Positions 9,925-22,670 of a DNA stretch of 64,000 bases are shown piece after piece (positions within the stretch are counted from its first letter, which is position 1; every line of letters starts with the position of its first letter). A model generated the notes under the pieces. The model ran no database searches. It saw only the letters and a program-made list of their open reading frames with translations, and was not told where the DNA came from. The stretch covers positions 62,001-126,000 of the forward strand of contig JAMKCH010058439.1 in NCBI GenBank assembly GCA_023653785.1. The letters are read 5' to 3'. Source of the DNA: Ophioderma brevispina (taxonomy: Eukaryota > Echinodermata > Ophiuroidea > Amphilepidida > Ophiodermatidae). The position numbers and the translations under genes were made by a program.

Positions 9925-11281
9925 TATAGGCCAAGCTGCGGTCTTTTGATTCATGTAGTTGGTCTGGCAATCTCTCCAAGGCTTTCCATTTAAATTCACG
10001 GCGGTAAGTGTATCAAATCACTGTTCAAAATTATGATAAGGGTATGTCTATATTTGTATTAAAATAAGTGGGTATATTTATATGTAAAATCCAGTTATAA
10101 TTATTTGAATTATTTGAAATTTGTTAAAGAAATGATGTTGTATGTTTTGGTAAAGTACTTTCTTCACCTCGAAGTGTGGTCACTGATGTTTGTCGTGTTT
10201 ATTCAACTCTTCCAGAAACTGATATCAAATTCATATTTCAGATGAATATAATATATTCATCTACATTATGAATATTATGGACGATGAGAGCGTAGGAAGG
10301 TAGAGGGGTCATTTATAGTGAAGTTGCACTGTATATTGTGGGGTTAAACACCGTCAAATTAATTTTACGTCAGTAACCAACGTAATTTCACGCTGGACAT
10401 TGATTTGCTTCGTGCATTTTATGTGAATTTGTCGTAAAGCCGAATACTTGATTGGACTACTCTCTAGGACTTAAGAGTGAAATTCTGAGAAAACCAGGCA
10501 TTATAGCAAAATCCAGGATAAAGAGGGTCAGAATTTTGTACTCATATTTTGTGCTTTTATTAAGTTCCCCAAAGTATTCACAGAAATGGTAATGAAAAAA
10601 TCTGATGTTCCCCTAGAGAAAGTTAGCAGACCCCCCTAAAATGGGCTCCCAAAACCCCTGTAAAAAACCCGAAAATTGCTATTTTTACATATTTCAAGCA
10701 ACTGTTTGAAATATAAAACAAATATTGAGCAAGTCAATTTTTCTCTCATGTAATAATACATGGTTTTATGTCATGAATATGGATAAACATTTTTAAAACA
10801 ATGATGGAATGTTCCATTTTCTTGTTGAGGGGTGAGGCTATTTTTCTGATTTATAAATTTGTTCAAACTTTCAATTTATGGCCAATTTTACTGGAAAATT
10901 TCAAAACTTTCATATCTTTCAAATTTGTTTATTTATTTACCAAAATTAGCTCAGTACTATTCTTTATTACAAAATGCATTAAAATCACGGAGCCTTGTCT
11001 TGTATTTTACCTTACATGCCCAAATAAAAAGTACATTTTTCCCAAAAATCATCAAACTGGATCTTCGTGTTTATGCCCTTTACCTCATCATTTTATGCCA
11101 ACATTATCAGTGATCCCATAAAAACTCACACTTTTACTTCTAATGATTGTCGCAACTCATTCAACATGTGTTATGTTTATGGCCTATTCCTTATTTTATA
11201 TCGGGTGTTTCTATGCACCCATTGAAAAAGGTCGCCATTGTTTTTTTGTTATAAAAGAACCATTTTTTATAAAGAACGCCC
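9925..11281. other. AT-rich stretch, nothing recognised
   Basis: No gene-like ORF, splice-consistent exon or clear repeat unit was seen. Short ORFs around 10801-11121 are rich in Phe/Ile/Lys and look like AT-rich noise. Confidence 0.5.
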
Positions 11282-12110
11282 ATTTTAACGAGACTTGAGA
11301 TTAAGGTGCGCTATGGTTCCTTCATTGTGGATGATGTCAAAGGACATAGACCAAGGTCAAAGGTTCATCTGAGGTCCCATTTTGTACGTGTTGTACGTGT
11401 ATTCCAGTGTGGTTAGATTTTTGTGTTTTTTAGGCCAGTCTTCCTTGCTTCCGCAAATTTGAAGTCCCGATTTAAACCAGACTTGGGGTTAGGTGCACAG
11501 GGGTTCCTTCATATGTGGGTTATGTCAAAGGTGCATGGACCAAGGTAAAATATCATCGAGGTCATGTTCCCAGACTACCAGCTTGCCAGGGGGATGATGC
11601 CAGTTTACTTGCAGTAATTTTTTAGTTAATTTATAATATAGCACAACTCTTGTTGCATATGTCTGTTCAAAGATACTTGAAACTGCGCTAGTATGCATTA
11701 CTAAATTTGTTATTTGTGATTTATTTCATGTTTCATACCAATCCAACATCATCTTGTCAAATGTTCTCATCTTTTTATACATGTTTAAAAATTTTTGAGA
11801 TCAAATTGTAAATAGGGTTATCGGTTAAACTTTTAGGTAGTGAAATCTAAATGTGAACATATCTAGGGTGTGGGTGAGTTTTTGAACTGCCATATGTAAT
11901 AAGTTCAAATGTCACATGCTTTGTAAGGTAAGGTGACATTCTCAGGTCGAAGGTCATTCAAGGTCAAACGGGTGGTCAGTTAACTTTTTTCGAATTGAAA
12001 TCCAATTGCAACAATAGGAGCCGTGTCAACGTTCATATGTAATGAGGGCGAGTTCACTACTGAGGGCAAGGGTCATCAGAAGTCAAGTACAAACATTAGA
12101 GACTGCTATA
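11282..12110. repeat. Degenerate tandem repeat with AAGGTCA motifs
   Basis: Blocks at ~11290-11375 and ~11465-11575 align (GAGACTTG...GGTTCCTTCAT...ATGTCAAAGG...GACCAAGGT). Weaker relatives occur near 11870-11990 and 12005-12090 (GGTCGAAGGTCATTCAAGGTC). The period is about 180-190 bp. Each block carries AAGGTCA-like half sites. Confidence 0.5.
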
Positions 12111-12448
12111 CAAGACTCACGTTGGTTCAAGAACTGCCGTGTCTGCATACCACTCAATATACTAGTAGGACTACTTCACAAAGGATCCAGGCAAAGGTTT
12201 GGATAAAACTCCGAAGATTGATTATTTTTGTAATACTAACTTTATACTGTATCCATGATCATGTATTATAAATGTGGCATTTCCCCAAACTGTTTCATTG
12301 TATAAACACATAGGGAACACAGGAGGAGCGGCTTCAGTGCCTTTTCCCCCAATAAAAACTTTATAAATGTAATTGTAAATTTTTAATGTGGTACCCAACT
12401 TAACGTGATTCCAATTTGTTTTCCTTTTACACCGTACTAGTCAATATA

Positions 12449-13018
12449 TTAAAGCAATAACAGCACATTTTTGCAAGAGCGCTTTGCCATTTGAAAAAAT
12501 AAAAATTAGAGATTTTGTCACAGTTGTGTTGGCCATTGCTTTAAGTAACATACCTGCGAGCTGGGTAGTGCTAAAAATGCGTATTTGTCATAAAAGAAGA
12601 GAAATTTTGTATTAGAATCGGATCCCTGATATTGCGGAGCTGGGAACACCATATTTACGTCCGTGGCCATGTATGAAGTGGGTGTCAACTCCCGAACGAA
12701 TGAATCTCTACCTTTACTCACCTGAAACCGACGGAACAACTATAATGGATGAGAATAGACACCGTGCATGGTGGCAATTTCCAGGCTATTTCATATTGGA
12801 AGGACTTTCCAGCACCCTTTGAATTTAGTATCGAAGATCCATCCGATATTAAGTCATTCTAATACCAAATTCTCCTTGCGACACATAGAGCGTTTTGAGC
12901 TATCCCGTTCACAATTTTGTTTACTAGTCAATTACCAACGCAACTGTGCAAAAATCTCAAATTTTATCTGAAAATTGGGTGCGCTCTTCAAACAAATGTT
13001 TGATGGTTATTGCTCTAA
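12449..13018. mobile_element. 570-bp TTAA-type non-autonomous transposon, copy 1
   Basis: Left end TTAAAGCAATAACAGCACAT and a right end that is its imperfect inverse (…GGTTATTGCTCTAA). A second, independent copy lies at 41005-41570 with clean TTAA at both ends. Conserved internal blocks include GGCTATTTCATATTGGAAGG and TTTGCGACACATAGA-like motifs. No transposase is encoded. Confidence 0.7.
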
Positions 13019-14369
13019 GCTGGATTGCTAGCCTTTTCTTATTCGGTTATAGTATTCGGGTCCTGACATGTTGCTTTGTGACGACATTTGGCAAGAGGGG
13101 ACAATATTGGACATGTGTACTTGTGGTATAGTACTAGAGGTGTTTTGCTTTAAGTCTAAGTAGGTGGTTTGTGTTCTTTGTAGGTGCAATGATTGTTTAT
13201 GTGAGCATGACAAATGGGTGACTTGAACCGAGCCGCTATGTATCATGGTAATGCGCATTTTTCACCTGGACCAAGTATATCTTCTATGACTCAAACTTTC
13301 AGCCACATACTCTACCCATTCTGGTTTTTGTGATTCTACAATGCAACTCTCATTGTTGATTGTCCTATATTGATATAGATTTAGCAAGTGGGAATACCGT
13401 GGCCCTACTTTGTTAAATTTGAAAGGAGCCGAAACTAAATAAGATTTATGCACATCACGTTTTCAGGTTTCATGTTTATTTTCAGGTTTATTTTATTCAT
13501 CTCATCACTCAGTGAGGTGTGTAAATCTGCCAAATTTTGCGTTTTCCTTTGTTGTATCACTAGACCCAAAATAATCCCCAATAGTAGAAAAAGTCGTTGT
13601 GCTCTAATTTGCTTGCCAAGCGTAACCTCCATCGATTTTTTGTCTTTTTTAAATGCTATTCTTGTTGAATTCCTCGCACACAATCTACGATCTATCTTTT
13701 TAAACCATCCCCAGTGAATCGTTTCAAGAGCAAAAAAAAATGAAATAATTGAACACGTGATTATCACTCATTACAAACAAATCCACTCAGTGATGCATGT
13801 AGTATATATCATGTGATTTTTTCTATCATGCTATAAATTAACCGCGGTGATATCCCCGGTGATATCCATGATATAAAACAAATATTGATTGCCATTAATA
13901 CGTGGCAATAGTAAAAATATATCATTCCGTCAAATTTTTGAACTGTTTCCATTTCACTAAACTAGCGGGGGCTCGCACTCGGGAAAATAGAAAAGTAATT
14001 TTTTTTTGACTATCACATCTTCGGCATTCCATTATTTTTGTATACTAGCCAATGGGACTTCTCACAGCTACCATGATTATAATATAGAGAGACGTCTCTG
14101 CACTTGTGGATTATTCTAGCAAGTTCTCCACTATTCTAAATGTCTAAATGCTTTCTGGCACTTTCTCTCTAACTCTATTGCCCCTTACAAAAATTAATAG
14201 AGGATTTTAGCACATTTCTAATGTATTAACTACGGAGACTCAAAAGTGGGACGGAATGTCAATTCTTCAAGCCTTTAAATGAAAGCTCTTAGAATAATTG
14301 CATAATACATTTTCTTAAATTCTGCAGAGTATGCATGCTCTAAACCATGCTATAAAAACTGGTCATTTC
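13019..14369. other. No gene recognised
   Basis: AT-rich, with overlapping short ORFs on both strands around 13435-13767 that match nothing I know and show no exon signals. Confidence 0.45.
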
Positions 14370-16465
14370 GCTATATTAGAGCTAAAATATGCTTGGCCAA
14401 AAGAGACGCACCAGATGGAGGAGGAGATATCCAATATCAACTTTACCCCCACTACAAAGCAGCAAGGCCTGGTGGTGGAACACAATCAACAAGCTCACCG
14501 GCATAGCGTCAGCTAAGCAGTGTCCTGCTCTGCAAACTCCATCGCTTCAGTACTGTCAACAATGGAAGTGGCAAGGACAACCCCCAGGGCGGGAGCCCAA
14601 TCTCGTGCTGTTAATGCAAAGATTAAACAGCGTCTCCAAACCTCTCCACCGTCAAGCCCATGTCCCAACCCATTCACCTCACGATGAGATCACCGAAAGC
14701 AATTAAAGTTCTCGAGAATGGGAAAGCTAATGGGCAATGACAACATCCCTACAGAATTCTTGAAGAATATGGCACCCGAAAAAGCGTTTGCGATGGCTCC
14801 AACTCTTACTTTCTACTTGCATGGGAACGTCAAAACTATCCTCCAGATGGAGTTCAAAGGTCATTGAGCTCCTGAAGCCCAAGAAACAGCAAATGACCCC
14901 AAAGAGTTACAGACCCATATCGTAATATCTCACATCTATAAGCCGCTTGAGCGACTGATAATCGGCAGGATCAATGATACGGTCGACCAGGCAAATTTAC
15001 CCCCGCACCCAAGCTGGATTTCGAAGGAGGTAAATCAAAACAAACTGATCGATAGCAAGACGCTAGTTAATGACATCGAGACAGCCTTCCAGAAGAAGAA
15101 GAAGTAAGGAGAGTCTTCATAGACCTAACTGCTGCGTACGTTACAGTCTGGCACCGAGGTTTCTACCTCAAGCTTGATCAAAAATCTCCCTGAGTCAGAT
15201 TGTCAAGTTATATGTTCTATCCAAGACCATCTTTCGTCTGGAGACATCAAATGGCAAAAGAAGTCGAAAGCGCAAACTCGGAAAATGGTGTCCACAAGTT
15301 CATGTCCTGGCACCCAGTCTCTTCAACATCTACGTCTCAGATATGCCAAAGGGGGGATTGTTCGCAGTAATACTCCTACGCAGACGACACGGCACTTGGA
15401 ATACTGCTGATGCTTTGAGGTCCGTAGAAAACAGTGTTGCAGAAAGATCTAATCACTGTAAGCCAATTCTTCCACGGATGGCACTTGAAACTCACCAAAC
15501 CCAAGACCGTAGCTCTGTTTTCCACCCTTGCAAATCGATGGCAAAAAAAGAGAACTAAACATCACTTAGATGGAGAAAAACTGTTCAATGACCCAACAAC
15601 GAAGTACATGGGCGTCACAATGGACTCAGGCCTTACTTTCAATCAACACACCAAGGCAGAGATCGCTTGCCAAGACGCAGGCTCGTGTCAACCTCCTCAG
15701 AAGGCTTTCGCAGGAACTGGATGGGGCGCATCTTTCGGCACTTTACATTACATCAACTGTTGACTTGGCATACTCCACAGCTGAATACGCTGCACCAGCA
15801 GTATGGAGTCACAGGGTACATTCACACCAGATTGATGTCGTTCTGAATGATGCAATGAGATTTGTTAGTGGTTGCCTTTTGGCGACGCCGGTAGAATACC
15901 TTCCAATTCTGTCGGACATAGCTCCTGCAAACCTAGGAGGAAACCTTCAAGACGATCAAGCTCGCCAAGAAAGTTGATGAACCTGGTAGCCTAATCCCAC
16001 CACCAACACCCTTTGATTTGAGGATCAGAGAATTCCAAGGATTCACTTTGCTCCCCAATTCATGACATGCAGTCACTCACAGTATCCCTATCGATCAACC
16101 TGGATCAATGACAGATGTATGAGCAATGGTAATCCTCTTACTCTTGAACCTAAAGCAGTTTGTGGACAGCCCATCTAGAAAGCCCAGGCTGTGACCTTGA
16201 TCGGAACAGGGGTCAACCTCAACAGACTCAGAAACTGGCGTTGGTAGTACAAAGAACTTCCTTCAAAAGATCGGAGTAGAACTTCACCAACTGCGATTGT
16301 GGAGAGTTACAAACCATTAGCCACATCATACATGAACTGTGAGGTCTACAAGTCCAAGAGGAATTCCAGGCCTGATCAACCATGGGATGATGAAAAAAAA
16401 CCTATCAGCGGGGTTATAAGACGGATCTTCCACTGGATTTTGACGACACGAACGAAAACGAAGGC
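14370..16465 (+). mobile_element. Jockey/CR1-group non-LTR retrotransposon relic, family A copy 1
   Basis: Degenerate reverse transcriptase, broken by stops and frameshifts. Recognisable pieces are the endonuclease-RT linker (AWWWNTINKLTG), RT segments (LINGRINDTV-like, DLTAAY), the catalytic YADD at 15377-15388, WHLKLTKPKTVALFS, KYMGVTMDSGLTFNQHTKA, LLRRLSQELDGAHL and the tail AMRFVSGCLLATPVEYLP. No endonuclease domain remains, so the copy is 5' truncated. The 3' end near 16465 aligns with that of the minus-strand copy at 25262-27153, ending in ACGAACG-type short repeats. RT of this family copies the element RNA at the target site, but this copy is inactive. Confidence 0.8.
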
Positions 16466-18339
16466 CTAAAAATTCATAAAAAATCCAAAATTCTTACTTT
16501 TTTTGGGTTGCAAAATTATTTGGTTTTTCCTATTACACCACTTTAGCCTGTGGAAATTGAAAATTTTGCTGACTCAATAGACTTTATGACGTCATTTGTG
16601 ACTCATAATGAGTGTGTTAGTACTTTTTTGGTTGTCAATTTAAAAGAAGAGATACATAGTCATCCACTGGTATCAAATGTCATAGGTGAATTCCCAAAGG
16701 GGGTGGTTAACTACCACTTGGTAAAACCGTGTTACACAAAAATTCTTGGTAAGACGAGGGTAGTACCACTAGTACGTATGTAGGGAAGAAGTTCTATAAT
16801 GGCTTCAGATTTACGGATTAACCCCTTATAATTATTATACAAGCTTTTCAAAAAAGTTAATAACGTCACTTTTAAAATATCTTATTTTAGGTCTAATTCT
16901 CTGTAAATTAATCAGTCCATGAATTCCCATATCTTGGATTTTTCACAAAATTCAAGGGTTCTTATAATTCCCCCTGTGTCAAAATGGGAAGATCCAGTTC
17001 TTATGAATACCTCAAGCTTCTGTGTATCAATACCAAAGTAGAAATAATAGACTGACATTAAAATTATTAAAAGGCTCTTTTGCCAAAAAAAAGATGAGGT
17101 AAAATCATCATCTTAAGAAATTGTACATTTTGCCTTATTGGAAAAGTAGCATAATCTAACAGATTGGATCTCGGAAACAAAAAAGAGGCTCCATGATTTT
17201 ATTTCTGTTGTAATTAGGTTTGGATTATAGAAATACCTGTACTGCTTGAAAATGATCAAAGAAAAAAGATATGAAAGTTTTCATTTTGTTCTTCAAAAAA
17301 GGGGCTAAAATATAGCTTTTTTTGCAATTTGATCCAAAGTGAACATAGATAAATCCCTGTCAAAAATGGAATAACCATGAATTACTTTTTATTTATATTC
17401 TTGACGATAACAAGATATTGACTTAACATCTGCTGAGTCTTTAGTGGTGAAAATTGTCTCCTGTATTTTAACGTCTGGAAAATGCTCTAATATGATATTT
17501 TACACCAATGAGGAAAGGGGGTCATTAGAGCCATATTTTAGGGGGGTCTTGCATCTCACAGCAGGGGGGTAATTGAGATTTTTGAAAATATGTGGATCTG
17601 CATAACTTTGGACACTTACAAAAAACCTTAAAATGAATAAATCGGTTGCCCTCATTATCCACGTCCTTGCCTGGTCTATCAGAAATTTGACTGTTAAGCT
17701 CAGCCTTAATCTAAAGCGACATCAGTGTTAAAGCTATATTCAAAAAGAAGACTAAGGAGATAGTTGTTTTTTTTGATTGAAACACGTATTTATTTATCAA
17801 AGGATGTGAATTTAGTTAGCACAAGGTTTATTCTGTCCGTACTAAAACATGTGCAATACACACTCTTCGACTAACACAACTTTCTAGGCCTGACCAGGAG
17901 GACTAAGGTTGGTATTTTAGCTAAATCTTTACATAAGATTCTATCGTCTGGTGTTGGCGATCCCCGCAGTTTAAGTGGAATTTGCAAATGCGTTATAATT
18001 TACAAATATAACGCTACCAACATTCTATACACACATTCTCAGCTACACAAAGTAAATTGATGAAAAAAATGGTGAACGGTATGAGTGCGATGCAAGATTG
18101 CAAGAGGCGATAGTAGACGTGCAATCCGAGTCTGACCTTAAAACCATACATAAGTGTTGATCATTGTCAATTGTCAATTGACATTTTACACCTCTGCAAT
18201 TCATGATTGGTAACTCTATTGTTGCCACGGTGATGGAGGTGATCAAAAATACCTCGTTGAAATAATTATCAAAAAAGATCGAAAACCCGATGATATTTTA
18301 TAATAATTATAGTAGGGACATCCTGGAATCGAAAGTCAC
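16466..18339. other. AT-rich stretch, nothing recognised
   Basis: No convincing coding exon. The ORF at 16550-16783 (77 codons) matches no family I recognise. Confidence 0.45.
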
Positions 18340-18622
18340 CAGAACAATGAAGCGGCAGGAACAAATACAAGTTTACATGTTTGTCAAATATCTCCCATCT
18401 ATCCGATATCACTTGACAGTGCATGAACTTGACAAATCTTGACTCCATGTGTCACAGGTATCTGCGGAAATGGCTTCATATACCAAAGGCGGGTACATCG
18501 TCAGCTCTTTATGCCTCCGGCAGCATTGAGCTTCGTAGCATCTCTCATCTTTATAAAGAGTGCCATGTGCCTGCTTTTGTCAATTCTCAAGGCCCATTCT
18601 CAATTCTCAACACTCTCTAGAC
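18340..18622 (+). pseudogene. RT C-terminal fragment of a non-LTR element
   Basis: Two frames overlap. KYLPSIRYHLTVHEL reads up to about 18425, then a frame change leads into YLRKWLHIPKAGTSSALY and SISHLYKECHVPAF. This is the RKWLxIPKxxTxxALY segment common downstream of the RT domain in invertebrate retroelements. Only about 90 residues remain and there is no RT core. Confidence 0.55.
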
Positions 18623-18660
18623 CCTGGAGAGTACAACACTCGCTCTATTGCACATTGTAG

Positions 18661-20067
18661 ACAGGACATACAATAAGACTAGACTACTTTGTATTCCTTA
18701 TATTGATTAATCAAGAACATTTTAATCTAATGTAGTCGACATATTTCAAACGAGTAATACACGAATCGAGCGAAAAGATTCCATTTAAAGATTGTAATTA
18801 TGCTGATTTTCCACAGTCCTTATAATTTATTATATTATCAAATGCATTTGTCTAATATAGTCAGCATACTCAGGGAAGAAAACATGTCAAATGAATAATA
18901 GCGCAATCGCAAATTGTGCTGAATAAGGATTACTAATAAAGGTGCCTTCATTAATTATTGAACCATGTAATAACTGTACTAAAATCCCATTCTATTATAT
19001 ACCAAGTACATACATAAACAGCCTACTAGTTACTAAACAGTTTCATGTTTCATATTTTCCCAATTTTCAGTAATGACAAGCCACATCTGCACTAGAACGA
19101 ATTTAACTAGTCCAATATTGAACAATAAGGCTAACATTTACTCAAATCAAAGCAGTATTTCAGTTCTGAATGTTTCCACTGCCTCCTTTCCTATTCTGAC
19201 CAACCTTTGTAAGTGGTGTCAACAGAGTGCCTTCTTTGCGTTAATGATCTTAATGTAAAATCATTCTCAACTCCTACCAGGTTATGTTAAAGTATGGTCG
19301 GCATTTCATCCAGTCTGTAAGTTCATGCCAACGTTTCCAAAGGTTCGGGTGAAAAAATGGTATAGGTATTTGTTGACTTCTCTGATTATATAGCCAAAAG
19401 CCACAGCCATCCTTCAAGAAATCCTATCTTCTTTCCAAATCCCAAACATGTTGTTTTTCTCGCCAAACACCCTGGTAATTTCTCTTGCCAAGCTTACAGT
19501 TCCTTTTGACTGCCCAATATCGGGAGTGTCCATTTGAGAGAGGTTAAGAAGTACGCTAGTCTGGTATGCGATTTAGAAAGGAAAGGTCTTTTTCCTTGGT
19601 CTCAATATAGGGAGTAGAAGTTATATTTCACCTGCAAAATTTGCATTCGAAGAAAACGACAAAAAACGACAATTTCTCCTTCAATGATCTCCGGGACAAA
19701 CTATGCAAAACGATTTTATGCACGTCTATTAGTATCCTTTTTTTTTCAAAATTTGAACCTACATTGCTGGAACCAAGATTTTTGAAATAAATCTTGAAAT
19801 CTTTTCGCATTTTATAATTTTAGTTATTTTATATTTCTTTGCCAAGACTTGCTGGCCAAGTGTCCATAGGAATCCTAAACCTCGCGCTTTAGTTCTGGTG
19901 TCTTTTCGTGTTATTTTGTATGTTCCTATAAGTATTGTAATCAAATGTGCAGAAACTCCATAACCGCGAGTGCCACGCAATATCCCCGTCGTTATAAATA
20001 AGATATCGACACTACGCAACAACGGTTTCTCTCAAATGCATGTATTCTTTGTTCACAATACGTGCGT
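18661..20067. other. Gene-free stretch downstream of the GPCR
   Basis: AT-rich sequence containing the presumed 3' UTR of the minus-strand GPCR (just below 20068). No other feature was recognised. Confidence 0.45.
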
Positions 20068-21379
20068 TTATTTTTCATGTCTCACTTTTAAACTCACGGA
20101 TGCAATTGATGAACTCGTTTTGTTCGACAAAGACGAATCCCGCTGACGATTGTTAAAACAACAAAAAAGGGATGCGAACGCACGTCTGTATCGAGAGTTA
20201 CTCATGCTGTATATGACTGGATTTGCGCTTGCGTTGATGGCCAAAAGTAGACGAGCGATCAAATTGAAGACGTCCATGTTATCTGGTTGAAATCCGATTT
20301 TAAAGCCGGACAGTTTCAAGAGAGCGATGTTGACATTAATTACATAGAATGGTAAATAGCAGAGAAAAAACACGCAACCTGTTATAATCAGGAGACGTGT
20401 AACCTGGTTGCGAACCCGGCCTGCTTCGCGTTCCCTATTAGAACTTTTTGAGTCATCACCCAATACTTTTTGAGAAACTCTCTCATGCAATTTCTTAATA
20501 ATCAAGTAATATATCAATGAACAGAACAAAGTGGCGAAAAGGAAGGGTATTACCTGAACCAAACGAGGAATTAAATCAAAGAATGAGTGTATAGACTTGC
20601 AGGCTTTTGTTACTTTAGGTAGATGAGAAAATTGCTCAACATCAGGCCACAAAACACACGTCTTAATTAATTTTCCGAGACGTGGGGCGACTACCGCGGC
20701 AAAACCGAAACCTACAGCCCAAGCTGTAAGGACCGCATTTCGTATGCGGTTCTTTCTTGCTATTTGGTGATGCTGTAATGGTTTGCAGATCCCAATGTAT
20801 CTCTCCAGGCTCATCAGAACAATTAACGCAATTGACGTGAAAGGTCCAAAACGCAAAACCAAAATTGAGCATACAACCCAAATCAGAATTAAAAGGATCA
20901 GAATCGATGTCAGGGGAGTGCAAATACACCCCTACGTTATTGTAGACATTAATAACTATAAATGAAATGTCACAGACAGCAAGATTTGCCAAAAAAGCAT
21001 TGGTGTAAGTACGCATATATGGTACTTTGGCCACTACGAGAAGAAAGGCCGCGTTGCCGAGCAGTCCGAATGTCATCAAAATTGGATATAATATCAGAAG
21101 AATGGCTTTTTCAAGTGGACTGTATAAGATTTCCGATTTAATATAATCATGAGGCATAGATCTTAAATCCATCACTCTGACTTCCTCGTGACAAGTATTG
21201 GTCTCTGAAGTAATAGATGCTGGTGAAGATCCAAACAAGCTCGAAATATCGGCACTAGTTTGCTCCATTATTGAGCGAAACGGACTTTTGAAGACGGTGC
21301 GTTGCAGCGATGTTTGTAGTTCATAAAGCGATAGCGATATGACTTGGCTTGTTGTATATCGTTTATTATTATTATTCAT
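20068..21379 (-). CDS. Rhodopsin-class (class A) peptide-type GPCR, one frameshift
   Basis: A seven-helix plasma-membrane receptor that would signal through heterotrimeric G proteins; the ligand is unknown. It is a single exon read in two overlapping frames. Frame 1 (21379 down to about 20865) has an acidic N-terminus, TM1 with GLLGN, TM2 with LANLAVCD and the start of TM3 with its Cys. Frame 2 (about 20865 to 20068) has the rest of TM3 with LERYIGICKP (ERY in place of DRY), TM4, TM5, TM6 with FFLCYLPFYV, TM7 with NPVIY, helix 8 with a CC palmitoylation pair and a Ser-rich tail ending KVRHEK. The two frames meet in a T run inside TM3. A two-base loss there would restore the usual Cys-to-Arg spacing of 25. 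The likely start is Met at 21268 (MEQTSAD), with an upstream in-frame Met at 21379. All hallmark residues survive, which favours a sequencing indel over a pseudogene. Confidence 0.85.
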
Positions 21380-21825
21380 GAACTGGGAAAGAACACTAGT
21401 TTTTCATTGATTGAACACGTACCGGTTCGTTCTCCGTTTATAGCAGTTCAGTCAGTTGCAAACCAATGTTTTTATGCCTTCATGCAAACGCAAAAACGTC
21501 TCTTTGAAATTCTAAAGGAATAAAAAAAATACTTTAGAGTTATATATAATACCCAAGAAGGGATAATAAGTGATGAAAAAAACATTTTGCGTGTAGTCCA
21601 ACATTGTGTTAATTCCACACAGGCCTAGGTTCACAAGGTCAAACGTCATCGTGGTCATACAGTGGGTTCCTCTTTTTAAAAAAAAATTCATTAATCAAGT
21701 TAAACCAACAACAAATTACATGTTTTAATACAAGGTTTGTTTAGCTTCCACTATCTATATGATGAATATTTTGGGAATAAATAGCCCAAATGAATAGATC
21801 ATATGATGCTTATTTGCGTCAATGA
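21380..21825. other. Upstream region of the GPCR, nothing recognised
   Basis: Expected to hold the GPCR promoter and 5' UTR, but no TATA box or known element can be supported. A short AAGGTCAAACGTCATCG stretch near 21640 resembles the degenerate repeat at 11282-12110. Confidence 0.3.
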
Positions 21826-22670
21826 CCTATATTGAGGTGCCCAACTTCGCTATCAATGCTGAAGGAATCAAGAAGCTCCTGATTAAAGTTAAACCTTTTA
21901 CTGCCTCTGGACCTAATAACATTCCAGCCTACCTAAGGAAGGTACAGATGAGTTGACGCCAGCTTTGTCCTCGTTATATGAAGCCTCCCTCCATGAAAGC
22001 AAAATTCATCTACAATGGATAACCTCAGTTGTTTCCCCAAATAGTGACAAACACCGTGCGGAGAGTTATCGTCCTATTTCACTAACACCCGTCATATGTA
22101 AGATCCTCGGCATGGTGTGCACTGCCAAATTATTCACCACTTGGGCGCCCATAGTTTGCTGACTGACAAACAATTGGGTTCCTTAAGAAGAGATCGTGTG
22201 AATCCAAACTTTTGATAATGGTCTGGCTGTAGGTTTTCGCGATAAAGAACAAGTCGATGCCATATTTCTTGACTTTTCCAAGGCCTTCGACCGAGTTCCA
22301 CTGGAGCGTCTTCTTTTTTAAACTTCATCAGCTTGGAGTACGCGGTGTCCTCTTAGTAGATTAGATCCGTGATTTTTTGTCAGGGCGCACACAGCAAGTC
22401 GTCTTAGAATTTAAGAAGGGAATGTCCTTGGCCCCTTAGTCTTCTTAGTTTTTATTAACGACATGCTGATGTTTTTTTTCAAACATCCGACGATTTGACG
22501 AGATTGATGCCGCTGTTAAAACTATCCATTAGACAATGAGGATGCTAATGAGTCACTAAGAGGGCAGAAGTGTCGCGTTTTTGCGTTTCACCAACACCAC
22601 TGAGGATCCTCGCCTGACCAAACATCATTATTCAGAGTGTCACCTGGCTACTGGAATTCGGCTAACAAAC
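21826..22670 (+). pseudogene. CR1/L2-type reverse transcriptase relic
   Basis: Fragments of one RT in shifting frames: LLIKVKPFTASGPNNIPAYL, then ESYRPISLTPVICKILG (RT motif), FRDKEQVDAIFLDFSKAFDR (catalytic motif A with Asp), a GNVLGPLVFLVFINDM remnant of motif B, then residues like the segment after the YADD. Multiple stops and frameshifts and a missing YADD block make it inactive. Both ends are undefined. Confidence 0.75.

Noticed and set aside
13435..13767. 110-codon minus ORF and 89-codon plus ORF
   Set aside because: Opposite-strand overlap, no family motif, no splice or neighbour support.
16417..17006. Inverted pair GGATCTTCC…TTTTGAC at 16417 and 16979 as MITE ends
   Set aside because: The left member is the 3' end of the retroelement at 14370-16465 (it aligns with the end of the minus-strand copy), so the pair is probably coincidental.
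10490..17600. Similarity of GACCCCCCTAAAAT near 10630 to the complement of 17535-17560
   Set aside because: Only a short C/G-run word matches convincingly; the flanks do not align by eye well enough to call a repeat.
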